Source: Verrucomicrobiota bacterium
Lineage (GTDB): Bacteria > Verrucomicrobiota > Verrucomicrobiia > Opitutales > Opitutaceae
Direction of reading: 5' to 3'
Assembly (NCBI GenBank): GCA_023428905.1
Contig: JAEYWP010000004.1
Span: 310,001 to 374,000, forward strand
Length of the DNA stretch: 64,000 nt
The notes under the pieces were generated by a model, which did no database searches, was not told where the DNA came from, and was given only the letters and a program-made list of their open reading frames with translations. Below are positions 25,901 to 32,735 of this stretch, piece by piece. The number at the start of each line of letters is the position of its first letter. Within the stretch, counting starts at the first letter, position 1. The position numbers and the translations under genes are program-made.

Positions 25901-27127
25901 GTTGATCAACTGGCGCGGGGTGTCGCCGGGAAACTGCGCGCGCATCAGCGCGAAGGCACCGGCGAGAATGGGCGACGAGAGGGAGGTGCCGCCCACCGTC
26001 CGGTAGGCGGAGTCACTCTCGCGCGCGGCCACGAGGATGTCCGTGCCGGGGGCGGCCAGCTCGGTCATGCCGCCGTAGGTGCTGCTGGGGCTGAGGCTGT
26101 CGTCCGTGGTGCTGTTCGCGACCGCGACGACGTTGTCGAGGAGGTATCCGGCGGGGTAGCTCAGCGAAAAGTCGTTTTCGACGCCGTCGTTTCCTGCCGC
26201 CACCACCACGACCATGCCCGCGTCGCGCGCACGCTGAAGGGCGTCGCGCTCGGCGTTCGAGTACCAGGTGCTGCCGTAGCTGATGTTGAGGATGTGAGCT
26301 TTCTTCGCGATCGCGTAGTCGATGCATTCGACCGCGTTGCTGATGAAACCAGAGGAACCGAGGATCCCGTCGGCATCGTCAAACTTCAGGGCCATCAGTT
26401 TCACGGTCCACGCCACGCCCGTGATCCCCGTGCCATTGTTCCCCACCGCACCGGCCGCGCTGGCGACGGAGGTGCCATGGCCCTGGTCATCCATCGGGTC
26501 GCCGCTGCCGGCGGTCCCGGCCGTCACCAGGCTGTTGATACCGTGGACGTCGTCGATGTAGCCGTTGCCGTCATCGTCAAGCCCGTTGCCGGCAACCTCG
26601 GCGGGGTTGCGCCACATGTTGGCGGCGAGGTCCTGGTGGGTGTAGCGCACGCCCGAGTCCAGCACGGCGACGATGGTGTCGGGGGCGGCGCTGCGGATAT
26701 CCCACGCCGCGGGCGCGCCGATCTTTGTGAGTGCCCATTGCTCGCCCAAGCGCGGGTCGTTCGGGGTGGCGAGGCGGTGGCGGACGTAGTCCGGCTCCAC
26801 GTATTCGTAGAGCCCCGATGCCTTGAGGGCCTCGATGGAACCCTCGACCTTGGCCGATCCGGTCAATTCGAGGATGCGCAGGTTGCCCACGTGCCGGAGC
26901 TGGCGGCGGAGGCGCAGATGGTTGCCCGCCTCCGCACGATCGAGGGCGGCACCGACCGCGGTGGGGCGGGGTTTGGCGATGATGACCCCGTCGCGGTACC
27001 CGCGCTGGAGCTCCGCCGCGGTGGCGGGCGGGTCGCGGCGCTGGGGCGCCGGCGAGGGCTGGGCAACGGCGTTCAGAACGCAGCAGCAAAGGGCAAGGCA
27101 GCGGAGGAGCAGGTGTCGGAGGTGCAC
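22928..27127 (-). CDS. Secreted S8 subtilase with beta-propeller, Ig domain and tandem C-terminal modules
   Basis: A 1399-residue exported protein. Residues 1-22 are a signal peptide (LLLRCLALCCCVLNAVAQ) and about 35-115 a propeptide-like segment. The peptidase S8 domain follows (about 125-430) with Asp157 (VAVLDSGV), His217 (DQGHGTSVA), oxyanion Asn313 (AAGND) and Ser382 (GGTSLSSP). Next come two NDDF-type jelly-roll repeats (about 440-690), a seven- to eight-bladed PQQ-like propeller with recurring DGTxYxGS strands (about 715-1030), an Ig-like domain (QWYKDGAAI) and two copies of a module with an LVRGVGPSL/LIRGIGQPL motif. It probably acts at the cell surface or is released. No PEP-CTERM tag or other sorting signal is visible at the C-terminus (ATGVALAEVYEVP). 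Confidence 0.93.
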   Translation of the reverse strand: MHLRHLLLRCLALCCCVLNAVAQPSPAPQRRDPPATAAELQRGYRDGVIIAKPRPTAVGAALDRAEAGNHLRLRRQLRHVGNLRILELTGSAKVEGSIEALKASGLYEYVEPDYVRHRLATPNDPRLGEQWALTKIGAPAAWDIRSAAPDTIVAVLDSGVRYTHQDLAANMWRNPAEVAGNGLDDDGNGYIDDVHGINSLVTAGTAGSGDPMDDQGHGTSVASAAGAVGNNGTGITGVAWTVKLMALKFDDADGILGSSGFISNAVECIDYAIAKKAHILNISYGSTWYSNAERDALQRARDAGMVVVVAAGNDGVENDFSLSYPAGYLLDNVVAVANSTTDDSLSPSSTYGGMTELAAPGTDILVAARESDSAYRTVGGTSLSSPILAGAFALMRAQFPGDTPRQLINRVLRSVDPVAALAGKVQTGGRLNLARALASANTRPFNDDFANRARVSGAAVASRGSNVAATSEGGEPVHAAAGGTSLWWSWTAPSSGIAVVDTRGSTFDTTLAVYTGGAVGSLTPVASVDDAGGGTTSRLTFNAAANTTYHLAVDGKGGATGMAALAISLRPQNDDFGGAIALTGPSVLTLGNTLNASRQAGEPTVSTGEAAGSGFTVWYKWTAPSTSDFSVVAKSDSFNSVVGVYTGSSVNALTLVEAGETAVTFAATAGRVYYFAVDSSSSAAGSFTLSVLQAYFALQIGATVPTSPVAGSGSALIFASGGGNLLYTDNQTYWFKKIAGDMDVSTPAVGSDGTIYVTTTRGLFAVGTNQAVKWERRYESGISGSPAIGPNGTVIVHTDDGFLRGISSGGSELWTTAVPGASYSSPSIGSDGVIYIGAEDNQVYAVSSADGALRWKYDAGGAVYASVSIGSDGTLYVGTLEGRFHAITSAGARKWVYTTGGAISSSAAIGTDGTLYFGSYDKKLYALTSTGTLKWSYETAGEIRASSPAVAQDGTVYIGSYDYQLHAVGSDGKVKQTYPTGGPVRSSPLLIDGNLMFGSEDGLIYFLFPQTLTANSAWPMHRQNTRRTGYLTSTSAPVISAQPASRAVATGGTVTLSVSVTGQAPFTYQWYKDGAAIDGATAPTYRISSASAASAGRYTVVVTNSLGSVTSNAATITVADGNSLGRLINLSARAVAGTAENTLIVGIALSEGNAPKDLLVRGVGPSLSSHGVTNPLIDPKITLYHGQTVHSSNDNWGGDAQITAVGDQVGAGVYDGAASKDAALLASLPAGTTYTAHVNAATGNSSGVALAEFYDASTLYTSATARLVNISARSRVGTGSDVLIVGFVIGGSTPRRVLIRGIGQPLSRAPYNLTGVLANPQLQLFRAGETQPMETNDDWGTSANVAELQATMTAVGASLTPDAKDAVLMVDLPPGGYTAIISGVGSATGVALAEVYEVP

Positions 27128-27320
27128 GTGGAAGAAAAGTGGCCGCGGCAGGGGTGGATGAAACCGGACATGCCTGGCCCGGCTTCGGGCGCCCCTCCCG
27201 TCGGACGTCTGTGCGTCTCATCAGGGCGATGATGCAAAGCGGAGGCAAGCGGGTTCTCCGCCCGAATTCCACGGGGGCGCACTGGGCGGTCTCGCTGTGG
27301 CAACCGCACAACGCCCGGCA

Positions 27321-29891
27321 TCAGCGCGCCAGCGGCGCCTCCAGCCAGCGCTGGAGGTCCGCGTCCTCCTCGAGCCGGCGGCCACCCTGGTATTCAGGAG
27401 CGAGCAGGTTTGCATAGGAGGTCTCCGCAAACCGTCGGCAGTGCAGGAGGATGCGCGCCTGCTGGCCGGGGGCGCGCACCAGCCGCCCGAGCGCCTGGTT
27501 CACTTTTTGAATACCGGGAATCTGATATACGCGCCGGAACGCAGCCTCGCGGGGGAGGCCTGCAAGCGCGGTGGTGCGCGCGCGCTGGATCGCGTTCACC
27601 TCGGGCAGGGCGGGCCCGACCACCATCGCCCAGCCGACCCGGCCGCCCAGGATATCGACGCCCTCGGCAAAGCTGCTGCCAAGGGCGAGAAAGACGGCGT
27701 CTGCGCTGTCGAGCGCCGCCTCCATCCAGCGCTGCTGCGAGGCGAGGTCGGGCAGGCGCGGCTGGAGGGTGGCGCGCACGGCAGACCCGAGGTCGCCGAG
27801 CTGACGGAGAATCTGCTCCGCGTACCCATAGCTGGGAAAAAACACCGCCACGCAGGCGGTGCTGGCCGCGCCTTGGGGGCGTTTGGCCGCCGCTGCGCAG
27901 AGGGCCTCGACCGTCCTGGCGGTGGCGGGATGGTGCCGCGCCCGCTGCTGGTAGCTCGTGTCGACGCGCAGGTCGACCGCCACGTCGTAGGCATGATCAC
28001 GCCAGGGCGTGCCCGCGCGCACCAAGGCGGGCGAGCTGGTTTCGCGTTGCCGCCCGACCGCCAGCAGATCGGCGCCGGTGGAGAGCTGGCCAAAGAGTTT
28101 TTTCGTCTGCCGTTTGTTCAGGCTGCCGAGCCGTTCCGGAACCGGGGCGACGGGGTCGGGCAACTCAGGCGTCCCGGTCGTGTCGAGCCCGCAGGCGGCG
28201 GCAAACGCATCCACCGGGCTCAGGGTGGCGCTGGCGAGAACGGTGCGGCGAAACGACCGCAGGGCCGGACCGATCGCGCGCGCGGCGTCGAGGCAGGTGA
28301 CCAACAATTCGCCCGGCCGCGGGCTCCACCACAGCCGCGGCAGGTCGAGGTCCAGGCCGGAGAGGAAGCCCGGGATGCCCCAAAGCGCCTCCGAGACCGC
28401 CGGCCCGAGGGCGGCGTAGTCGAGGCCGATCGCGCCGAGATGTTTGGCCACCGCATGGAGCAGGTCGCGCGCATCCTCCTCCTCCGCCGGCCGCAGGGCG
28501 TCGGAGACCGGAAGGTGTTGGAGGAAATGGACCCAGTGTCCCCAGGCGGAAACGAGCGGCTCGTAGGTCCTGTGCTGATACAAGACCTCGGCCACACCGG
28601 CGGCGGCGGTGGCGCTGAATCCGTGCGAATGGGCGTCGGCGACGCGGCCGGGCAGGTTGTGCGCCTCGTCGATGATCAGGAGGGTGCGGGCGGGGTCGAA
28701 ACCCGGCTGGTCGAAGAACAACCTGCGGTTCGAGGGCGCAAAGACGTAGTTGTAGTCGCCGATCCAGACGTCGTTGAAGGCCAGAACGGTGCGGGTGATC
28801 TCATAGGGACAGATCCCGGCGGACTCGCCCGCCTTGCGCACTGCTTCCATCGAGCGATCCTCGTTCTCGTGAAGGTAAAAGCGCGAAAGGCTGTGCTGGG
28901 TCCAGCGCTGCGGGATGTCGTGGAGGAACCGGCAGTTGTCCCTGACACAGTGAAACGCAGTATTGACGCAGTGTTCGCGCTTGTTGCGGACCTGCCAGAC
29001 CGCGAGGGGCCGGCCTTCAGCGTCCGGCGAGGCGGGCAGTGTCATGTTGCCGAGTTGGAGTGCGACCTGCAGTTGCCCCGTCGCCTTGCTGGTGAGGTAG
29101 AGCACCCGCTCGACCGCGCCCGTTTTGAGGAGGGAGAGCGAGGCCTCCAGGAGCGCGCCGGTTTTGCCGAAGCCGGTGGGGGCCTCGAAAAAGGTGATCG
29201 GTCGGTCCGCCAAGTGAGCCTGCAGTTCGGACTGCACGGTCTCCTGGCCCGGGCGCAGGCTGGCAAATGCGGGCCGGTACTGGAGCCTGGAAAGGCGCTC
29301 CCGGGCGCGCAGACGCAAGTTGAGGAATTCGCAGAGGCGCTCCAGCCGGACGAGGAACAGGCTCTCGTCCGCCGGCCCGAGCAGGATGCTCTGCGCCAAC
29401 CCGCTGCCGGCCTCGACAAAAAGCAGTTCAGCGCGAAGCGGAGTTTGAGGGCCGATCCCGGGATGAAGGGCGGGCCCCAGCTTTGCCAGCGCGAGGTAGG
29501 TTGCCAGTTGTGCAAAATATTCCGGGTGCTCCGCGCGTAGCTCCTCCTCGGCCGCAGGGATGGGCCGGAGCACCGTCTTGATCTCGCGCAGCACAGCGGG
29601 GGAGGCAGTCCGTGTCCCGGAACCCGCCTCCGGTGGGAGGAGCTGGTCGATGCGACCCGACAGCGAGATGGTCCAGCCCTGGTGCACAACGGTGCCGGCG
29701 ATCACGACCTCGAACGTCGCCTCCTTTCGTTCGACGCTAACCTGCTGGCGGAGCTCTTGATGCCAGCGGGTGCCGAGTTGCGCGCGCCAGATCCCCTGGG
29801 GCCCATCGCCAGATTCGCGCGGGCCGATCTGGAAGTCGGACAGCTCACCGACGCTCAGTTGGGCGGTTCGGGCTTCGAGGGAAAACTCCAT
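27321..29891 (-). CDS. PD-(D/E)XK nuclease fused to XPD/DinG-family DNA helicase
   Basis: An 856-residue protein. Residues 1-140 carry the RecB/Cas4-type nuclease pattern: GTRWHQEL with His44, GRID with Asp82, LREIKT with Glu103 and Lys105, and QLATY with Gln128 and Tyr132. The SF2 helicase begins with RPGQ at 213-216 and Walker A APTGFGKT (237-244). It has four cysteines spaced like the Fe-S cluster of XPD (308, 315, 320, 361), DEAH at 408-411, FAEGVDILGGR (motif V) and QALGRLVR (motif VI). The protein should be an ATP- and Fe-S-dependent 5'-3' helicase coupled to a nuclease, probably for DNA repair. It follows a RecO-like gene by 55 bp. I chose the ATG at 29891; earlier starts only add unrelated sequence. 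Confidence 0.88.
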   Translation of the reverse strand: MEFSLEARTAQLSVGELSDFQIGPRESGDGPQGIWRAQLGTRWHQELRQQVSVERKEATFEVVIAGTVVHQGWTISLSGRIDQLLPPEAGSGTRTASPAVLREIKTVLRPIPAAEEELRAEHPEYFAQLATYLALAKLGPALHPGIGPQTPLRAELLFVEAGSGLAQSILLGPADESLFLVRLERLCEFLNLRLRARERLSRLQYRPAFASLRPGQETVQSELQAHLADRPITFFEAPTGFGKTGALLEASLSLLKTGAVERVLYLTSKATGQLQVALQLGNMTLPASPDAEGRPLAVWQVRNKREHCVNTAFHCVRDNCRFLHDIPQRWTQHSLSRFYLHENEDRSMEAVRKAGESAGICPYEITRTVLAFNDVWIGDYNYVFAPSNRRLFFDQPGFDPARTLLIIDEAHNLPGRVADAHSHGFSATAAAGVAEVLYQHRTYEPLVSAWGHWVHFLQHLPVSDALRPAEEEDARDLLHAVAKHLGAIGLDYAALGPAVSEALWGIPGFLSGLDLDLPRLWWSPRPGELLVTCLDAARAIGPALRSFRRTVLASATLSPVDAFAAACGLDTTGTPELPDPVAPVPERLGSLNKRQTKKLFGQLSTGADLLAVGRQRETSSPALVRAGTPWRDHAYDVAVDLRVDTSYQQRARHHPATARTVEALCAAAAKRPQGAASTACVAVFFPSYGYAEQILRQLGDLGSAVRATLQPRLPDLASQQRWMEAALDSADAVFLALGSSFAEGVDILGGRVGWAMVVGPALPEVNAIQRARTTALAGLPREAAFRRVYQIPGIQKVNQALGRLVRAPGQQARILLHCRRFAETSYANLLAPEYQGGRRLEEDADLQRWLEAPLAR

Positions 29892-29946
29892 CGCGGGTGT
29901 CGGGTGGGTCCTGGGTGAAAAGGAGGTCGCGGCGCCGGCTTCGCCT

Positions 29947-30561
29947 TCACTCCAGTTGGATCTCGGTGTGGCCGCGGAGATAGTCCTCCATCTTGCGGAG
30001 CAGCCGCGAGACGGTTTTGGGGTCGATCGTTTGTCCGGCCACGGGTGCATTCAGGAGGTCGGCCGCCGCCTCGCGCTCATGCGATGGCAGCTCCTGAAAC
30101 CAGGCCTGCTTGAGCGGGTAGCCCTCATCCCGGCAGAAGCGGTAGAGCGATTTGAAATACACGATCTCGGGCCGTTCCGTCTCCGAGAACGCGCCGAAGG
30201 CCTGATGGAGGAGGGCGAAGACTGCGGACCTGCTTTCCTCGTTCACCGGATTTCGCGCCACCAGCGTTGCGAAGGCGGAGGCGTGGCGAAGCGTCTCATA
30301 GCTGCGACCGATTCCCTCATGGCGCTGGAGCAGGCGCGCCTCCTTGAGGAAACAGACATGGCCCTGCCCCCCTTCCTCGAGCAGGACGGAGGCGAGATCA
30401 AAGAGGTCCAGCGAGGCGAGCGGGGTGGCCTTGCGGGAGACTCGCTGCAGGCCCTGCACAAGGCCTTGTTCCACGGAAAAGAGAGAGAGAGTCTGGAAAG
30501 TGTCCGACGGCGGCTTTTTGCCGAGCACCCAAGCCTCCACGTGTAAGGTCGGTCCGGCCAC
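29947..30561 (-). CDS. recO: RecO-like DNA repair protein
   Basis: About 204 residues. The N-terminal part (EAWVLGKKPPSDTFQTLSLFSVEQGL...QRVSRK) fits the OB-fold start of RecO. The helical rest (ASLDLFDLASVLLEEG, FLKEARLLQRHEGIGRSYETL, LFALLHQAF-type segments) resembles the RecO C-terminal domain. The zinc-binding cysteines of many RecO proteins are absent. RecO loads RecA on SSB-coated DNA with RecR. The start is uncertain: a GTG at 30561 lies 8 bp after the upstream stop, another GTG is at 30540, and a TTG at 30642 would overlap the upstream gene. The neighbouring nuclease-helicase supports a repair role. Confidence 0.68.
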   Translation of the reverse strand: MAGPTLHVEAWVLGKKPPSDTFQTLSLFSVEQGLVQGLQRVSRKATPLASLDLFDLASVLLEEGGQGHVCFLKEARLLQRHEGIGRSYETLRHASAFATLVARNPVNEESRSAVFALLHQAFGAFSETERPEIVYFKSLYRFCRDEGYPLKQAWFQELPSHEREAAADLLNAPVAGQTIDPKTVSRLLRKMEDYLRGHTEIQLE

Positions 30562-30568
30562 AGCGGTG

Positions 30569-31249
30569 TCAGGCGTCGCTGCGTCCCGCGGCAGGAGTGA
30601 GGGTACCGTTGCCCATGGCGGCGGCCGGGTACGGGGGGACAACCGCCCCGCCGGAGATGATCATCTTCATTCCGTCGCCGACCGACATCTCCAGCTCAGT
30701 CAGTTCACTCCTCGGCAGCATGATGAGAAAGCCGCTGGTGGGATTGGGCGTAGTCGGGATAAACACCGTCCAAAGCTCCTGGACGGTTTTTGCCTGCGGC
30801 TCGCCCTGCGCCTTGTTGGTCAGGAAACCGATCGAATAACAGCCTTCCCGGGGAAACTGAACCAGGACCACCTTGCTGAAGAGCTGGCGGTTGGTGCTGC
30901 TGAACGTCGCCACGATCTGCTTCACCGTGGTGTACACCGCGCTGACGCCGGGAATGTTCTGGATGAAGCGCTCCGCCAGGCCGCCGAAGTATTTGCCCAG
31001 TACATACCGGGAAATGTAGCCGAGGGCGGTGATCAGGATGATCACGATGAAGGTCGCCAGGATATTCCAGACGATGTCGTAGCGCTGGAGTGACTCCGGC
31101 AGGTAGGGAAAGAAAAGCGGACGGAAACTGCCCCCGACCCTCTCGAACAAGGCGGCAAACACCAGCCACGTGACCGCCAGAGGCGCAAGCATCAGCAGCC
31201 CTGAAAGGAAGGCGTTGCGCAGAGAGAACAGCTTGGAAGGTTCAGCCAT
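30569..31249 (-). CDS. DUF502 family membrane protein
   Basis: A 226-residue protein with two N-terminal membrane segments (AFLSGLLMLAPLAVTWLVFAALF and WNILATFIVIILITALGYI). A soluble part follows with the DUF502 signature: NIPGVSAVYTTVKQIV, FVxxxTTPNPTSGFLIMLPRSE and MSVGDGMKMIISGG. The family is widespread in bacteria and its biochemical role is not established. It is placed between a small secreted protein and the RecO-like gene on the same strand. I chose the ATG at 31249 (MAEPSKLFSLRNAF). Confidence 0.9.
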   Translation of the reverse strand: MAEPSKLFSLRNAFLSGLLMLAPLAVTWLVFAALFERVGGSFRPLFFPYLPESLQRYDIVWNILATFIVIILITALGYISRYVLGKYFGGLAERFIQNIPGVSAVYTTVKQIVATFSSTNRQLFSKVVLVQFPREGCYSIGFLTNKAQGEPQAKTVQELWTVFIPTTPNPTSGFLIMLPRSELTELEMSVGDGMKMIISGGAVVPPYPAAAMGNGTLTPAAGRSDA

Positions 31250-31429
31250 GGAGATGCCTAGAGTGGCGTGAAAACGCGTGCGGCCGAAGGATAAAGTGCC
31301 GGGCCTTTTCCGGGACCTTCCCCCGTAGCCTGCCCGTAAGCGCCTTTCGCGCGGTCCTGTCGCGGTGAAGTTTCGAAACCCGTGCGCCCTCCCCCCGGAG
31401 CCGGCGCGTCCCAACCGGATGCCCTCCGG

Positions 31430-32170
31430 TCAGGGAAGGTCCCAAACTTCAAAGAGGACCTGACCCGGCGAGCCGCCGCCGGGGGTGACCTGCGCGGTGT
31501 ACGAGCCCGGTTCCAGGTCGAGAAGCATCCACGCGTCGGTGGCGCCGTCCTTCAGCGGGTAGGCGCCGGATGCGAGCTGGGCGCGCGCGAGCTCCGCCAG
31601 GTCGGTGGAGGTGCTGGCAAGGAGGTTCTCCTTCGCATCGTAGACGCGGAGCGCGGGGGCGGTCGCAACGTCCGAAAGCCCCATTTCCTCCAGGGTCGGG
31701 CCGACCGCGCGCACCAGGACGCGCTTGTGTCCAGCGCCCGAGGTGCTGCCGACAATAAAACCGGCAACCAGGGCGTCCGCCCCCTGCCCGGCGCGGCCGC
31801 GCAGGGACACGGTGAGGAGCCGGGGTGTCTCGGGCGCCGCCAACTTGGGCACGACCGTCAGGGAAACCTGCTGGGAATCCATCGAATGGATACCGAGATA
31901 TCCCACCTTGTACACGCCGCTGTCCGCTGGCGTGGCGGCCGGGAGGATCAGGACGCGACCGTTGGCCCCGGGGATCGGCATGCCATTCCGAAACCAGAGG
32001 TTTCCGGAAAGCACAGGGATCGAAAGGGTGACTCGCTCCCCCTCGAGCACGGTGATATGCTGGGTCTCCAGCGACGGGGCGACACCGACCTTGTTGAGGA
32101 CGAGTTTCGTCTCGGCATGCGCGGCGGCGGTCAGGGCGGCCAGGAGCAGGGCGATAACGGTGGGTCTCAT
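31430..32170 (-). CDS. Secreted protein with LVRAVGPTL-type C-terminal module
   Basis: A 246-residue exported protein. The signal peptide is MRPTVIALLLAALTAAAHA. A beta-rich Ig-like segment follows (ITVLEGERVTLSIPVLSGNL, PADSGVYKVGYLG). The C-terminal 140 residues (LTVSLRGRAGQGADALVAGF...RVLVRAVGPTL...PGSYTAQVTPGGG...GQVLFEVWDLP) match the layout of the two terminal modules of the subtilase at 22928-27127. The function is unknown. It sits between ybeY and the DUF502 gene on the same strand, 29 bp after ybeY, an odd place for an extracellular protein. Confidence 0.82.
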   Translation of the reverse strand: MRPTVIALLLAALTAAAHAETKLVLNKVGVAPSLETQHITVLEGERVTLSIPVLSGNLWFRNGMPIPGANGRVLILPAATPADSGVYKVGYLGIHSMDSQQVSLTVVPKLAAPETPRLLTVSLRGRAGQGADALVAGFIVGSTSGAGHKRVLVRAVGPTLEEMGLSDVATAPALRVYDAKENLLASTSTDLAELARAQLASGAYPLKDGATDAWMLLDLEPGSYTAQVTPGGGSPGQVLFEVWDLP

Positions 32171-32199
32171 GGGGAGGGGACGGACCGACAACAAAGCGC

Positions 32200-32682
32200 T
32201 CAGTGGCGGGCTTGCAGCAAAAAAGTCGGCAAGGTGTTTGCAGCTCTCAGCAGGCCCATTGCCCGTTTTTCGGCCGCACGCATCTGGCGTTTTTTCTCGG
32301 GCTTGAGGTCGTCGTAACCGGCGAGGTGCAACCAGCCATGCACCACGTAAAGCGAGAGTTCCTCCGAAAAGTCCCGCGCATGCACCTTCGCGTAGTTGGC
32401 GGCGGTATCGGCCGAGACACAGATTTCGCCCGCGCTCTGAAGCGCAGGGTTGCCCTCGAAGGTGATCACGTCGGTCGTGGTCGGGTCAGCCAGAAAATCC
32501 CCGTGAATCCTCGCCAGGGCCGGATCGGTGAGGAAGGCGATGGAGAGTTCTCCGGCGGGGCACCCGTCCCGGAAATCGCGCGCGTGGGCGTCGAGCGTGT
32601 GGATGATCCGCACGACTCCGCGGCGGTCGAGCTTCAGGCGCGGATGCGCGTTGTGGACGTGAACCTCACGCAGGGTGGGCAT
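32200..32682 (-). CDS. ybeY: Endoribonuclease YbeY (rRNA maturation), with an altered metal-binding motif
   Basis: A 160-residue cytoplasmic protein. LSIAFLTDPALARIHGDFL, TDVITFEG and GEICVSADTA match the YbeY core. The zinc site should read HGxLHLxGYDH; here it is HGWLHLAGYDD, with His115 and His119 kept and Asp125 in place of the third histidine. YbeY is a metal-dependent single-strand RNase in 16S rRNA 3' processing and ribosome quality control. It follows the 7TM-HD gene and phoH, the same order as in many bacteria, which supports the assignment. Asp can coordinate zinc, so activity may be retained. Confidence 0.93.
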   Translation of the reverse strand: MPTLREVHVHNAHPRLKLDRRGVVRIIHTLDAHARDFRDGCPAGELSIAFLTDPALARIHGDFLADPTTTDVITFEGNPALQSAGEICVSADTAANYAKVHARDFSEELSLYVVHGWLHLAGYDDLKPEKKRQMRAAEKRAMGLLRAANTLPTFLLQARH

Positions 32683-32735
32683 CCCCGACGATGGGTCGGC
32701 CCGGCGTGGGACTTCAACCGCGAAGTCGCGCCGAC

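Noticed and set aside
22910..27232. Very long open frame on the plus strand (about 1440 codons)
   Set aside because: It is antisense to the subtilase gene, which has a signal peptide, catalytic triad and recognisable domains. The plus-strand translation is Gly/Arg/Val/Ala-rich with no family resemblance, as expected for GC-rich DNA.
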